Shown here in pieces: positions 18,018 to 32,275 of a stretch of 58,475 bases of DNA; position 1 is the first letter of the stretch; every line of letters starts with the position of its first letter. This stretch comes from an uncultured Acidimicrobiales bacterium. GTDB taxonomy: Bacteria; Actinomycetota; Acidimicrobiia; Acidimicrobiales; SZUA-35. Under the pieces are notes generated by a model, which saw only the letters and a program-made list of their open reading frames with translations, did not search any database and was not told where the DNA came from. The stretch spans positions 1 through 58,475 of the forward strand of contig CAKZXA010000108.1 of assembly GCA_937922045.1 (NCBI GenBank), in the 5' to 3' direction. Both the position numbers and the translations under genes were made by a program.

Positions 18018-20000
18018 ATGATCTATCCGGCGACTAGCCAGGCGACCAAAGGTTCGAGGCATGAGCTCAGAGTCGATGAATCAGGGGCCATCCTCTGGAT
18101 CTCTTTGGCGTTGCTGGTGCCGCTGATCGTGATCGCCGCCTTCGTGCTCGACCTGGCCAGCGCCTACCTCAATCGAACCGAACTCCAACAAACAGTGGAT
18201 ATCGCCGCCCTTGCCGCCGCTCAGGATCTGCCCGACACGGCCGCCGCAGTCTCCTCCGTGAAGGCTTACGCGCTCGACAACTACGGCTTTACCGAAACCG
18301 ATTGGCAGAACTGCAGCGACCCCGAACCGTTGGAAATCACCGTGCCGACCGGTCACGCCTGCATCACCTTCAGCGCCAACTTCACCAAGGTCCGGGTCCA
18401 GCTGCCCCCCACCGACGTGCCGACGGCGTTCGCCCGCCTCATCGGGCATGAAAGCTTTACCGTGGGCGCCGCAGCCACCGCTGGCACCTTCAGTCCCGCT
18501 GACCAGATCCAGGTCCTGCCAGCAACGGTGACCGCCCAGATGGGAACCGGACTCCTCTGCATTGAAAACGCGGGCAACAACGTCGACTGCGGCAACCGCA
18601 CCTCCGGCAACTTCGGCAGTATCAACGCCCCACGACTCGAGGTGTTGGTTCCAGCCAGCGGCTCCGATTTTGATGAACTCGCCATCAACTATGCGATGAA
18701 CCTGGACCACGGTATCGAGCCTTGGGATGGTACGGCGTCGCGAGTTTGCGACGGCAAAATCGTTTCACCATGCCTGGCCTCAAGCACGCAAGGTCAGATG
18801 CCAAACCACCTCGTCATCAGCACCGGCAACGACATTCGTCCCGTGACCGAAGGGTATGTGACCGGCTTCACCACCGAAGTGGTCGACCACGGCATCTTGT
18901 CGTTCTGCGGTCGCCTGACCAGGCCTGATCTCTCCAACGAAACGGTGCTCGATACCTACCCCGGCGACTGTCTCAAGGCCGGCGAGCCCACAATGCAGCT
19001 CCTGGGCAACACCATCAACGGACGCCACATCTACTACTGGATGAAAGACCATGCTCGTGCTGCGTTCTACCCCGAGGTCGTCGCTCTCGGCTACAGCGAT
19101 GAGTCCCCCCAGCTCGTGTCGACCAACCCCGTGTTTCATGCGGGCGATGCCCGGCTTGACTGCTTCGTTGCCGGCTATCGCTGGGATCCTGCCACAACAG
19201 CTGAGACCATCCCTCACTGTCTGGGAACCACTGCCCAAACCGTTGAAGACGATTTCGAGGTCGTTGGTTCGTTGAGCAACAGCACCGGTTCTGAGCCATG
19301 GCTCGGCGATTGGACACCGGTTGGAACGCCCGCAACCGTTGACGTGTACAACGGCGCCATCGTCTACGAGACCTTCCGAAACTCGGACCAGGGATCGTGG
19401 CAGCGATCCTTCGACGCTTCAACCGCCATGGCTTCAAACGCCGATCTCACCGTCGAGCTCGGCTACAACCACAACCGGTTCGGAAACGTCGACGGTCGCA
19501 TGTACGTTTACGCCGTTAATGAAGCGGGATCCAGCCAGCTGCTCTTGGTCAACGATGGCACAACGGCAGCCCAGCCACTGTTGACAGTTTCCGTGCCGCA
19601 TTCGTTCCTCACGCCGACGATGACGATCGAGGTCGATTTCGTCAATCTCGCCAACAGGTACAACGCCAACGGCTCCGATTTCATGTCGCTGCATTTCATC
19701 CGGATCAGCTGGGATGCCTACAACTCCTCGCCGGCTACGCCGATCTTCAAGGGCGAAATGACCAATGACCCCCGCTATTCGGTAATCCCCCGGGTTTCGA
19801 GCTGGGCCACCAATGGCGACCACGCTGCACCCCTCGATGGGTTCTGGTCGGCCTACACCTACAACATCTACGCCACCAACACCAAGGTGGCTGGCTTCGA
19901 TGGGTGGGTTATGGACCCGGGTCTGATTGAGAACTACGAACCATCCTCAAATATGAGCTTCGGGTTCTCGCCTACGCCTCGCGTCCAGCTGGTGGACTAG
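18018..20000 (+). CDS. TadG-like protein with large extracellular domain
   Basis: The N-terminus (about residues 14-45) reads ESGAILWISLALLVPLIVIAAFVLDLASAYLNRTELQQ, shown here in part only as ESGAILWISLALL, which is the TadG-like helix followed by the TELQQTVDIAALAAAQ segment common to TadG. The remaining ~580 residues are extracytoplasmic, with several cysteines and a C-terminal part that looks like a beta-sandwich (VYNGAIVYETF...). The start chosen is ATG 18018, preceded by AAGAAGA; the frame is open to 17808 but that part overlaps the divergent TadE gene and lacks protein character. 660 residues. Probably a minor pilus or surface component; exact role unknown. Confidence 0.72.
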   Translation: MIYPATSQATKGSRHELRVDESGAILWISLALLVPLIVIAAFVLDLASAYLNRTELQQTVDIAALAAAQDLPDTAAAVSSVKAYALDNYGFTETDWQNCSDPEPLEITVPTGHACITFSANFTKVRVQLPPTDVPTAFARLIGHESFTVGAAATAGTFSPADQIQVLPATVTAQMGTGLLCIENAGNNVDCGNRTSGNFGSINAPRLEVLVPASGSDFDELAINYAMNLDHGIEPWDGTASRVCDGKIVSPCLASSTQGQMPNHLVISTGNDIRPVTEGYVTGFTTEVVDHGILSFCGRLTRPDLSNETVLDTYPGDCLKAGEPTMQLLGNTINGRHIYYWMKDHARAAFYPEVVALGYSDESPQLVSTNPVFHAGDARLDCFVAGYRWDPATTAETIPHCLGTTAQTVEDDFEVVGSLSNSTGSEPWLGDWTPVGTPATVDVYNGAIVYETFRNSDQGSWQRSFDASTAMASNADLTVELGYNHNRFGNVDGRMYVYAVNEAGSSQLLLVNDGTTAAQPLLTVSVPHSFLTPTMTIEVDFVNLANRYNANGSDFMSLHFIRISWDAYNSSPATPIFKGEMTNDPRYSVIPRVSSWATNGDHAAPLDGFWSAYTYNIYATNTKVAGFDGWVMDPGLIENYEPSSNMSFGFSPTPRVQLVD

Positions 20001-20011
20001 CACAAAACGTT

Positions 20012-20048
20012 GTGCGCCCTCCACCTCTTACGAGGATGAAGGGCGCAC
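20012..20048. terminator. Bidirectional terminator hairpin between tadG-like gene and rpoC
   Basis: GTGCGCCCT (20012-20020) pairs with AGGGCGCAC (20040-20048), and the loop contains a smaller stem CCTC/GAGG. The hairpin lies 11 bases after the TadG-like stop and 36 bases after the rpoC stop, between convergent genes, so it can end transcripts from both sides. There is no strong T-run. Confidence 0.6.
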
Positions 20049-20083
20049 GACAAGGCTTGCTTGTTGCACTACTGGCCTGTTCC

Positions 20084-24067
<3,984 letters not shown>

Positions 24068-24081
24068 GTAGTGTCCTCCGA

Positions 24082-27000
24082 TCAGCGGCGTGCGCCAGCG
24101 GCGCGCGCAGCATCGTCTTCATCTGATCCCTTTTCGGGGCGACTCAGGTCGATCCCCAACTCTTCGGCGGTACGGAACAGTTCGTCGTCCATCTCCCGCA
24201 TCTCAATCTCTGCCCCGTCCTCGGCCAGTACCTCAACGTTGAGGCACAGAGCCTGCATCTCCTTGATGAGAACCTTGAAGCTCTCGGGGATGCCTGGTTC
24301 AGGGATGTTCTCGCCCTTAACAATGGCCTCATAGACCTTGACCCGGCCCAACACATCGTCGGACTTGATGGTCAACAGTTCCTGGAGGCAGTAGGCGGCG
24401 CCGTATGCTTCGAGCGCCCACACTTCCATCTCACCGAAGCGCTGGCCACCGAACTGAGCCTTACCACCAAGCGGCTGCTGGGTGATCATGGAGTACGGAC
24501 CGGTGGAACGGGCGTGAATCTTGTCGTCAACCAAGTGAGACAGCTTCAGGATGTACATGATCCCGACCATCACCGGATTGTCGAACGCCACGCCGGTTCG
24601 ACCGTCGTAGAGCACGGCCTTGCCGTCGGGCTGAATCAGCCGTTCGCCGTCGAGGGCTTCAGGGTTCAAGTTCAGGAAGATTTCCTGAATGGTTGGGTGC
24701 TTGCCCGCAAGCTCCACCTCGTCCCACTTGGCCCCGTCGAACACGGGGGTGGATACGAGGGTTGCCGGCGTGGTGAAGGGGCGAGTCTTGTTTTCGGTAT
24801 TACGTACCGGATCCTCGCCGACCTTCTGGCCCTTGACATTCCAGCCCCATCGAGCCGCGTAGCCGAGGTGCGATTCGAGCACCTGACCCACGTTCATACG
24901 CGACGGGACACCCAGAGGGTTAAGGATGATGTCGACGGGAGTGCCGTCGGCCATATACGGCATGTCTTCTACCGGCATGATGCGGGAGATGACGCCCTTG
25001 TTGCCGTGGCGTCCGGCCAGCTTGTCGCCAACCGAAATCTTCCGCTTCTGAGCCACATAGACCCGCACCAGCTGGTTCACACCAGGGGGCAGCTCATGGC
25101 TGTCGTCCCGGTTGAAGACCTTGACGTCGATGACCTTGCCGGTTTCACCGTGAGGCACCTTAAGCGAGGTGTCTCGAACTTCGCGAGCCTTCTCGCCGAA
25201 GATGGCCCGAAGGAGGCGTTCCTCTGGCGTGAGCTCGGTCTCGCCCTTAGGGGTGACCTTGCCGACCAGCACATCGCCGGGACCAACATCAGCACCAACG
25301 CGGACGATGCCGCGCTCGTCGAGGTCGGCCAGGATATCTTCGGAGAGGTTCGGGATGTCCCGAGTGATCTCCTCAGGTCCGAGCTTGGTGTCCCGGGCGT
25401 CGATCTCATGCTCTTTAATATGGATCGACGTCAGCACATCGTCTTTTTGGAGACGCTCGGAGAGGATGATCGCATCCTCAAAGTTGTAACCCTCCCACGG
25501 CATGAAGGCGACGACAAGATTCTTGCCGAGCGCCAGCTCACCGTTATCGGTGGAGGGCCCATCAGCTAGGAGTTCACCGGCCTTGAAGGTGTCACCTGCA
25601 CTCACTCGTGCCTTTTGGTTAATGCAGGTGTCCTGATTGGAGCGGGCGAACTTCAGCAGACGGTAAACCTTCTTACCGGTCTTCTTGTACTCGACCGTGA
25701 GATTGCGGCCGTCGGCTTGGATGACAACGCCATCCTCCTCGGCCACGAGAGTGTCGGCCGCGTCGGCCGCCGCTCGCTTCTCAATGCCGGTACCAATATA
25801 AGGTGCCTCCGCGGTGAGCAAAGGAACAGCCTGACGCTGCATGTTGGCGCCCATGAGGGCGCGGTTTGCGTCGTCGTGCTCCAGGAAGGGAATGAGGCCG
25901 GTGCCGATCGAAACGATCTGTTTCGGCGACACGTCCATCATCTGGACCTCGTCGGCCGGAACCTGACTGATCTCGGTGGTAGCACCGAAGAACACATCTC
26001 GTTCCAGCTGCAACTTCAGGTCTCGCAGCGAAGCGGCCTGCGGCGAGCGCCGAGCCAGAATACGGTCGTCGAGGAACGTGCCGTCTTCGTTGACCTTGGC
26101 GTTGGCCTGAGCAACGACGTACTCCTCTTCCTCATCGGCGGTAAGGAAAACGATCTCGTCGCTGACCTTGCCGTCGTTGACCTTACGGTACGGAGTTTCG
26201 AGGAACCCGAAGTCGTTCACCCTGGCGTAGCTCGACAGATAGCCGATCAGGCCGATGTTCGGACCCTCGGGCGTTTCGATTGGGCACATCCGGCCGTAGT
26301 GCGAGAAGTGAACGTCTCGTACTTCGAAACCGGCGCGTTCACGGCTCAGACCACCAGGGCCAAGCGCCGAAAGACGCCGGCGGTGAGTGAGGCCGGAAAG
26401 TGGGTTGACCTGGTCCATGAACTGGGACAGCTGTGAGGTTCCGAAGAACTCCTTGATAGCGGCCACAACCGGACGAATATTGATCAGGGTCTGAGGCGTG
26501 ATGGCCTCGACGTCCTGGGTGGTCATGCGCTCGCGCACCACCCGCTCCATGCGGGACAGGCCGATACGCACCTGGTTCTGAATCAACTCGCCCACCGAAC
26601 GAACGCGGCGGTTGGCGAAGTGGTCCTGGTCGTCGAGTCGGTAGCCCGGCTCAGCGATCATGAGGTGCAGCAGGTAGGTGGAAGCGGCGAGTACTTCGCA
26701 GCGACTCAGCACCGGCTGATCGATCTCTGGCTTGTCCAGATCGAGCATCGGGAACAGCTTCTCGAGCTTGCCGATCTCAGGACCGAGCTTACGATTCAGC
26801 TTGTAGCGCCCGACCCGTGAAAGGTCGTAGCGACGGTTCTCGAAGAAGGCGTTACGCATGTAGGTGCGAGCTGCTTCGAGGGTAGGTGGCTCGCCCGGAC
26901 GGGCTCGCTTGTAGATTTCGACGAGGGCTTCATCCTGGGTTGGAGCAATCTCGCGATCCTTTTCCCATTGCCCTTCGAGGAATTCATAGTGGCGCACGAA

Positions 27001-27666
27001 TGCTTCGAGGAAGCCAGGGGCGTTCTCCTCGTCGTACCCAAGGGCGCGGAGCAAGGTGAACAGCGACAAGCGACGCTTGCGAGCCACCCGCACGCCGGCG
27101 GTTGGATCCTTACCCGGCTTCTGCTCGACATCGAACTCGATCCACTCGCCTCGATAGGGGTGGATGGTGCCAGTGACCATCTGGTGCTTGGCAAGGTTAC
27201 GCAGACGGAAACGCTCACCAGGCTGAAAAATCACACCGGGTGAACGAACGAGCTGCGATACGACGACACGCTCGGTGCCGTTGATCACAAACGTTCCCTT
27301 GTCGGTCATCAAGGGGAAATCGCCCATAAAGACGGTTTGTTCCTTGATTTCACCGGTCTGGGCATTGATGAACCGGGCCCGAACAAAAATCGGGGCCGAG
27401 TACGTCATGTCCTTTTCTTTGCATTCTTCCACCGAGAATTTCGGATACGGCTTCAGATCCTCATCGTGAGGGTCGTACTCCAGCTCCAGTTGGAGAGTCT
27501 CAGTAAAGTCCTTAATCGGACTTATGTCTTGGAAAGCGTCTGCGAGTCCCTGCTCCAGAAACCAGGTGAACGAATCACGCTGGACGGCAATCAAATCAGG
27601 AAGTTCAATGGCTTCCTGAAGATTACCGAAGGAGTAGCGGTCGCGAGCAACAGTACGTGCAGGCAA
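24082..27666 (-). CDS. rpoB: DNA-directed RNA polymerase subunit beta
   Basis: RpoB contributes the other half of the catalytic cleft and the rifampicin pocket. The 1194-residue product starts at TTG 27666 ([15 protein letters not shown]). The rifampicin region reads [20 protein letters not shown], where valine stands at the place of asparagine 518 (E. coli numbering) and arginine at lysine 527. The remaining contacts (S512, Q513, D516, H526, R529) are unchanged. Late conserved motifs such as [21 protein letters not shown] are intact. It has its own sigma-70 promoter about 155 bases upstream and no link to rplL, which is almost 10 kb away. Confidence 0.99.
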   Translation of the reverse strand: MPARTVARDRYSFGNLQEAIELPDLIAVQRDSFTWFLEQGLADAFQDISPIKDFTETLQLELEYDPHDEDLKPYPKFSVEECKEKDMTYSAPIFVRARFINAQTGEIKEQTVFMGDFPLMTDKGTFVINGTERVVVSQLVRSPGVIFQPGERFRLRNLAKHQMVTGTIHPYRGEWIEFDVEQKPGKDPTAGVRVARKRRLSLFTLLRALGYDEENAPGFLEAFVRHYEFLEGQWEKDREIAPTQDEALVEIYKRARPGEPPTLEAARTYMRNAFFENRRYDLSRVGRYKLNRKLGPEIGKLEKLFPMLDLDKPEIDQPVLSRCEVLAASTYLLHLMIAEPGYRLDDQDHFANRRVRSVGELIQNQVRIGLSRMERVVRERMTTQDVEAITPQTLINIRPVVAAIKEFFGTSQLSQFMDQVNPLSGLTHRRRLSALGPGGLSRERAGFEVRDVHFSHYGRMCPIETPEGPNIGLIGYLSSYARVNDFGFLETPYRKVNDGKVSDEIVFLTADEEEEYVVAQANAKVNEDGTFLDDRILARRSPQAASLRDLKLQLERDVFFGATTEISQVPADEVQMMDVSPKQIVSIGTGLIPFLEHDDANRALMGANMQRQAVPLLTAEAPYIGTGIEKRAAADAADTLVAEEDGVVIQADGRNLTVEYKKTGKKVYRLLKFARSNQDTCINQKARVSAGDTFKAGELLADGPSTDNGELALGKNLVVAFMPWEGYNFEDAIILSERLQKDDVLTSIHIKEHEIDARDTKLGPEEITRDIPNLSEDILADLDERGIVRVGADVGPGDVLVGKVTPKGETELTPEERLLRAIFGEKAREVRDTSLKVPHGETGKVIDVKVFNRDDSHELPPGVNQLVRVYVAQKRKISVGDKLAGRHGNKGVISRIMPVEDMPYMADGTPVDIILNPLGVPSRMNVGQVLESHLGYAARWGWNVKGQKVGEDPVRNTENKTRPFTTPATLVSTPVFDGAKWDEVELAGKHPTIQEIFLNLNPEALDGERLIQPDGKAVLYDGRTGVAFDNPVMVGIMYILKLSHLVDDKIHARSTGPYSMITQQPLGGKAQFGGQRFGEMEVWALEAYGAAYCLQELLTIKSDDVLGRVKVYEAIVKGENIPEPGIPESFKVLIKEMQALCLNVEVLAEDGAEIEMREMDDELFRTAEELGIDLSRPEKGSDEDDAARAAGARR

Positions 27667-27821
27667 GGGGCACCACCATCAGTTTTAGGCACGAGCTACG
27701 AAACGTGCGTGAACGCGGTGAAACGGCACCCCAAAAATATCGGTGGTGTGAGACAAGCGAGCATGCACGGCCTTACTAGGATATCGGTCGCTTTGCCGCT
27801 CACAACCACATTTTGCAGGGA

Positions 27822-27850
27822 ATAGTACGAGTTTTCTTGTCGAAGGTCAA
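27822..27850 (-). promoter_or_regulatory. Sigma-70-type promoter of rpoBC
   Basis: On the minus strand TTGACC (27845-27850) and TACTAT (27822-27827) are separated by exactly 17 bases, a strong housekeeping-type promoter. Transcription should begin near 27815, giving a leader of about 150 bases before the TTG start of rpoB. It provides rpoBC with its own promoter at the junction with the mycofactocin cluster. Confidence 0.75.
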
Positions 27851-27904
27851 GGATTGATGTCGACAGATCTCGGTTTCGTCTCACGAACATCTCAGCTAGA
27901 GGTC

Positions 27905-27927
27905 GCCTGATACCTGCTCGATCAGGC
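27905..27927 (-). terminator. Hairpin after mftD
   Basis: GCCTGAT (27905-27911) and ATCAGGC (27921-27927) form a 7-bp stem with a 9-base loop, 37 bases beyond the mftD stop and upstream of the rpoB promoter. No T-run follows, so it is a weak or factor-dependent terminator candidate that could insulate rpoB from the mycofactocin operon. Confidence 0.4.
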
Positions 27928-27963
27928 ATGGTAGCGGGGTCGGAGCTCAAGCGGTGCGTTTGA

Positions 27964-29151
27964 CTAGGATTTTCGAGGATCACCCAAACCGGTGAAAAAA
28001 TTGGGGTCACGAATAACGATATCTTCGGGTGTCAGACCCTTGAGATCGCTTTTTCCGAGGCCGAGCATCGCGGAATCGATGCCGTTTCGCAAAACATCGA
28101 GCACATTCTCCACGCCAGCCTGCCCATTTGCGGCCAAGCCCCAAAGGTAGGCACGACCGATCATCACCGCCCTCGCCCCGAAGGCAACGGCTTTGACCAC
28201 ATCGCTTCCTCGACGGATACCACCATCGAGCACAACCTCGATCTCGTCGCCAACCGCAGCAACCACCGCAGGCAGTGCCCGAATGGTGGCCGGCGTGCCG
28301 TCCAGATTGTTGCCACCATGGTTGGACACCGACAGGGCGGTCATTCCCGCTTGCACCGCCCGGCGGGCATCGTCGGGCCGCATGATGCCCTTGACCATCA
28401 TCGGGCCACCCCACGCTTCGGCCAACCACGCCAAGTCATCCCACGTCGGCGGGGCCGTCTGCATCCATTCACCGTAGGCACCGAAAAAGGTCGGAGCCTC
28501 CTGGCCAGGCAGGGCCATGTTGGGTGCTAGCAGTGTGGGCAACTCGCGTCGTTTCAGATAGGTCCACAACCAGCGGGGACGAACGAGCGCTTCGGGGGCG
28601 TGGCGAGCCATCGCCTTCAGGTCGATTTTGTCGGGAATCTGAGGGCTTCCCCAGTCGCGGCTGTGGGTAAAGGTCCAGTCAAGGGTGACGATGGCACCAG
28701 CCGCTCCCGCATCCCTTGCGCGCTGCATCCGCGTCTCCATATCGTCGCGCCCGCCCGACCAGTAGAGCTGGATGAAGGTCTGGGGATTTGCCTCGATCAC
28801 CTCTTCAATAGGTTTGGAAGCGAACGAACTCAAACCGATCACCGTGCCACGAGCAGCAGCAGCCCTGGCTACCGCCACCTCGCCATCGGGGTGTACGGCC
28901 TGGACGCCGGTCGGCGACATGATCACCGGCATCGAAATCGGTTGGCCCATGAGGGTGGTCGACAGGTCACGCTCAGCCGACAGATCAGCAACCCGAGGAA
29001 CGAATCCAAGTTCATCGAACGCAGCACAGTTGTCTTCGAGGGTCAGGCCTCGCTCAGCCCCAGCCCAAAGGGCATTGTAGACCGACGATGGCAACCTACG
29101 TTTTGCCTGCTCGCGTGCAACCGCGACGCTCTCGAACCAATCATTTGCCAT
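27964..29151 (-). CDS. mftD: Pre-mycofactocin synthase MftD
   Basis: MftD is an FMN enzyme of the lactate-dehydrogenase/glycolate-oxidase family that oxidatively deaminates AHDP, the product released by MftE, to pre-mycofactocin. The 395-residue product has the FMN-site motifs SNHGGNNLDG, DGGIRRGSDVVKA and GRAYLWGL. The N-terminal part WFESVAVAREQAKRRLP is typical of MftD. It is the last gene of the cluster, 15 bases after mftF. In mycobacteria mftD sits between mftC and mftE; here it has moved to the end. Confidence 0.92.
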   Translation of the reverse strand: MANDWFESVAVAREQAKRRLPSSVYNALWAGAERGLTLEDNCAAFDELGFVPRVADLSAERDLSTTLMGQPISMPVIMSPTGVQAVHPDGEVAVARAAAARGTVIGLSSFASKPIEEVIEANPQTFIQLYWSGGRDDMETRMQRARDAGAAGAIVTLDWTFTHSRDWGSPQIPDKIDLKAMARHAPEALVRPRWLWTYLKRRELPTLLAPNMALPGQEAPTFFGAYGEWMQTAPPTWDDLAWLAEAWGGPMMVKGIMRPDDARRAVQAGMTALSVSNHGGNNLDGTPATIRALPAVVAAVGDEIEVVLDGGIRRGSDVVKAVAFGARAVMIGRAYLWGLAANGQAGVENVLDVLRNGIDSAMLGLGKSDLKGLTPEDIVIRDPNFFTGLGDPRKS

Positions 29152-29166
29152 CCAGGTCCGCCTTTC

Positions 29167-30693
29167 TCAAAGAGTTTCGTCTACCCAGCCACAGTCGCTT
29201 TTGGGCGACAGAAGCCGAGCAATCGTTCTGGGCACACCAAGGCTAGATGGATCGAGGCGTGGTGTCAGAACCGACCACCGACGAAGAGCAACCGCACCCC
29301 GCCACACACCTACTCCGTAGGCCGCCTCTTCCACCATATGAACAACGGTGGCGGTTGCTTTCTGGCTCACCGTGCCGGGCCGTTTCACTGCCTCGATGAC
29401 AGGCCGAGCCGCTATGGTCGCCGCCAAACGCCAACGCGTCGCCGCGCTGAAACCACCAAACGGCGTCAACGTGATCAAGGCAACGAGCGGTGTCCAGAAC
29501 TGATTCAGGTACCGACTCAGACCTAGCCCGGTCTGTACCACTCCCTCAGCCACCGCCTTGGCTGTTCCGTCCGTTGGAAGATCGGAGCGACGCAGTTGAG
29601 CTCGGAGAGAAGTAACCATCACCCCATACAAGGCCAAGGCCGACGCTGGCCGGCCCGCGAGAAACGCTACTGCGGTCGCGGTTGGCATCATCAGCAGCCG
29701 AAGTGGGTCTACCGTGCCCGGGTGGCGTTGGTCGAGGTCGGCTGCCGATCTCCCGTAACGAAACCGACGGGCGAGCAGGGCCGGCCAGGTGTCGAGCTCG
29801 TGATGAACAATCTCGACACTCGGGTCATAGCGAACCCGACCATCGCCAAGTCGCCAGACGAGGTCGACGTCTTCGCCGTAGCGAAGCGCAGGATCGAAGA
29901 CCGCTCCGTCTCCAAGGTCAGCGAGGGCGGCGGTGCGAACGAGCAGTGCAGCGGTGGGAACGTAGGGCACCGCTCGGCCGGGAGCGACCAGCGACGGATT
30001 CGGTCCCATGTCGAGGGGACAAAAAGACGAAGCGTACCGCTGGGCCGATGTTCGCTGACCCCGGCCAACGATGCGCGGCGCCACCGCGGCCAGGCTCTTG
30101 TGATCTGATGGCTGCGGGTCGAGAACCGTGAGATGCCGCAGGAGGCGAGCCAGCCAACCGGTGCTGTGGGGAACCTCGCAATCACTATCCAGAAACAAGA
30201 TGTAGGGTGTGGAAGCTTCGCACAGTCCGGTGTTTCGGGCCGCCGATGGGCCACCAGAGGCGGGCCGTGTGACCACCGTGACGGTGCCATGGCGCCGGGC
30301 CATCGCAGACAGGTTGTCGGCTTCGGTCTTTCCGGAGCCATCGTCGACCACGATCACCGGCACATCCGGCTCGGACGCGTTAAGGCTGTGGAGCAGACGA
30401 TCGACGCCAGCCGAGCGGTCCTTGACCGGGATCACGATCGTCACGCCGTCGATGAGAGCCGACGGCACCGGCTCGGCATGGGCCAGGCCAGCGGCGACGA
30501 GCCGACGACCCAAGGTGCGAGCCCGGTCGCTCAACGTCTCGCCTTGTTCACCCATCAGTTCGTCGAGGGCGGCGACACCAGCACCACTCAAACGCAGGAA
30601 TCGCCGCGGGTGCCCGCCAAAGAGAAGGTCGGGCCGCAACCGTCGAGTCGTCCTATCGAGCTCGAAATGAGCATAAGCCACCGAAGAGGTCAT
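29167..30693 (-). CDS. mftF: Mycofactocin glycosyltransferase MftF
   Basis: MftF is a family 2 glycosyltransferase that adds a beta-1,4-glucan chain to the mycofactocin core. The 508-residue product has an N-terminal domain of about 80 residues, then the GT2 domain beginning DGVTIVIPVKDRSAGVDRLL with the motif VDDGSG, and the DSDCEVP segment standing for the DxD sugar-nucleotide site. C-terminal hydrophobic stretches (TATAVAFLAGRPASALALYG and later) suggest membrane association. It lies 14 bases after the SDR gene and before mftD. Confidence 0.92.
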   Translation of the reverse strand: MTSSVAYAHFELDRTTRRLRPDLLFGGHPRRFLRLSGAGVAALDELMGEQGETLSDRARTLGRRLVAAGLAHAEPVPSALIDGVTIVIPVKDRSAGVDRLLHSLNASEPDVPVIVVDDGSGKTEADNLSAMARRHGTVTVVTRPASGGPSAARNTGLCEASTPYILFLDSDCEVPHSTGWLARLLRHLTVLDPQPSDHKSLAAVAPRIVGRGQRTSAQRYASSFCPLDMGPNPSLVAPGRAVPYVPTAALLVRTAALADLGDGAVFDPALRYGEDVDLVWRLGDGRVRYDPSVEIVHHELDTWPALLARRFRYGRSAADLDQRHPGTVDPLRLLMMPTATAVAFLAGRPASALALYGVMVTSLRAQLRRSDLPTDGTAKAVAEGVVQTGLGLSRYLNQFWTPLVALITLTPFGGFSAATRWRLAATIAARPVIEAVKRPGTVSQKATATVVHMVEEAAYGVGVWRGAVALRRWSVLTPRLDPSSLGVPRTIARLLSPKSDCGWVDETL

Positions 30694-30707
30694 CGAGTTG
30701 CCACGGT

Positions 30708-31526
30708 CTACAAGCTCAATCCGCCATCGGCGGCGAGCGTCTGTCCGGTAATCGCCGACGAGTCGGGCCCGGCGACGAAGGCGATAACAGCCGCCACCTC
30801 AGCGGGTTCGAGGATACGGCCGACCGCCTGATGGGATGCGAACTCACTGGTGTCGTCGAGATCGTAGAGTCGGGCCGAGTGCTCCAGCATCGCCGTTTCG
30901 GTCGAGCCTGGACTGACGGCGTTGGCGGTCACCCCTGTTCCGCCGAGCTCGACCGCTAGGGAACGGACAAGGCCAGAGACCCCAGCCTTCGACGCGCTAT
31001 AGGCCGCCAACTTCGGCAAGCCTCGAGCAGCAGCGGCCGAGGCCACGGCGATGAACCGGCCTTGGCGAGGCTCGGGGGTGGCGAGCAGTGCGGGGATGGC
31101 AGCCCTGGCCAGATGCATGATGCCAAAAAGATTGATCTCGACGATTGTGCGCTCATGGTCAATCGGCAGTTCCCAACCATCGACACCGCCTCCGATAACC
31201 CCGGCGCAACCAATAGCGGCGTCGAGACGGCCAAATCGATCAACTGTTTCCGCCACCGCATCGACGAGATCAGAGGCACGGCGAACATCGACCACCTTCG
31301 TGGCCACCACGCCCGGTGGGCTGGCTCGACCGGCCACGGCCGCCAGCTCGTTGGCGGTGCCAAGCGGGTAGCCCAGTTGGGTCAATGATGGGTCGGTTTC
31401 GCCGTCGAGATCGACGGCCATGACCGCCCAGCCCGCGACCGCAAGCAGCTCTACACAGGCGGCCCCGATCCCCCGAGCCGCTCCGGTGACGAGAGCGACA
31501 CGAGGTTGCTGGTCAACCTGGGTCAT
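30708..31526 (-). CDS. Mycofactocin-coupled SDR family oxidoreductase
   Basis: Short-chain dehydrogenases in mycofactocin clusters are nicotinoproteins whose tightly held NAD(P) is thought to be recycled by mycofactocin. The 272-residue product has the cofactor motif TGAARGIG near residue 15, the catalytic serine in VASAAAARG and YSASK with the tyrosine and lysine. Compared with free SDRs, the region after strand 2 has an insertion (residues about 45-75), consistent with the mycofactocin-dependent subfamily. It overlaps mftE (ATGA) and lies inside the cluster between mftE and mftF. The substrate alcohol or carbonyl is unknown. Confidence 0.88.
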   Translation of the reverse strand: MTQVDQQPRVALVTGAARGIGAACVELLAVAGWAVMAVDLDGETDPSLTQLGYPLGTANELAAVAGRASPPGVVATKVVDVRRASDLVDAVAETVDRFGRLDAAIGCAGVIGGGVDGWELPIDHERTIVEINLFGIMHLARAAIPALLATPEPRQGRFIAVASAAAARGLPKLAAYSASKAGVSGLVRSLAVELGGTGVTANAVSPGSTETAMLEHSARLYDLDDTSEFASHQAVGRILEPAEVAAVIAFVAGPDSSAITGQTLAADGGLSL

Positions 31527-32275
31527 GACTTCTCAGGCAACATATTCTCAGGCGACATGGCCGATACTCGTCTGGCTATCGCCTCAACGATCCGATCGAT
31601 CATCTCGTCCATGAGCACCCGGCCGTGCTCGGCTGTCGCCAGCGTTGGATCGCCGAGCACTCCCGATGGGCTAACGGCCCGCACCCCGCCCGAGCGCATA
31701 GCCGGAAGGAGCTCGGCCAGTGAGCCCGTATGGCCAACGGTGGCAAGATCAAGCGACACTTCGCCCGGGCGGAGATAGAGCTGGATCGAGGTTTCGGTGG
31801 CACCGGCATGGAGATCGCCGCCCCAGTCCGGTTCGATCAGCATCACCGTCGGCGACTCGGCCTCCAAGGTGGCCATGGCTCGGCGCAGAGCTTCGGCGTT
31901 GCCCCCGTGACCTGAAATCAACACGACCAAGCCAAAAGTGGAGCGAGCAGAACGCACAAGTTCCACGACTATCTGCTCGGTGGCGGCCTGCCCAATAGAG
32001 AGTGTGCCAGCAAAGCCCTCGTGCTCACCGCTCGATCCGTAGGGCAGTGCCGGCGCCACAAGCAGATCGAGAACTCCAGCCTCCTGGCGTTCAACACCAT
32101 CGGCTAGCACCCTCTCCGCGATCCCGAGCGACAGTGCTACCGCTATGTCGGTATCGGTAGACAGGGGCAGGTGGGGTCCGTGTTGTTCGGTTGAGCCGAC
32201 GGGGATGACGAGTACAGCACCAGCCTCAGCCCTGGCTTTCACCTCGGGCGAGGAGAGACCGCTGAGCTGGATCAA
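31523..32275 (-). CDS. mftE: Mycofactocin precursor peptidase MftE
   Basis: MftE is a creatininase-family metallopeptidase that cuts the modified MftA to release the C-terminal AHDP unit. The 250-residue product shows the family's metal-ligand motif STEQHGPHLPLSTDTDIA near residue 30 and SGHGGNAEALR in the middle. The start is TTG at 32275, overlapping the mftC stop (TTGA). It overlaps the SDR gene by four bases at its end, so translation is coupled along this stretch. Confidence 0.92.
   Translation of the reverse strand: MIQLSGLSSPEVKARAEAGAVLVIPVGSTEQHGPHLPLSTDTDIAVALSLGIAERVLADGVERQEAGVLDLLVAPALPYGSSGEHEGFAGTLSIGQAATEQIVVELVRSARSTFGLVVLISGHGGNAEALRRAMATLEAESPTVMLIEPDWGGDLHAGATETSIQLYLRPGEVSLDLATVGHTGSLAELLPAMRSGGVRAVSPSGVLGDPTLATAEHGRVLMDEMIDRIVEAIARRVSAMSPENMLPEKS

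Noticed and set aside
3548-20000. The 17-kb block between rpoC and rpsL as a genomic island
   Set aside because: No integrase, transposase, flanking repeats or tRNA border, and codon use appears similar to the core genes.
24514-26436. Two long plus-strand frames opposite rpoB
   Set aside because: Shadows of rpoB; no start signals or protein motifs.
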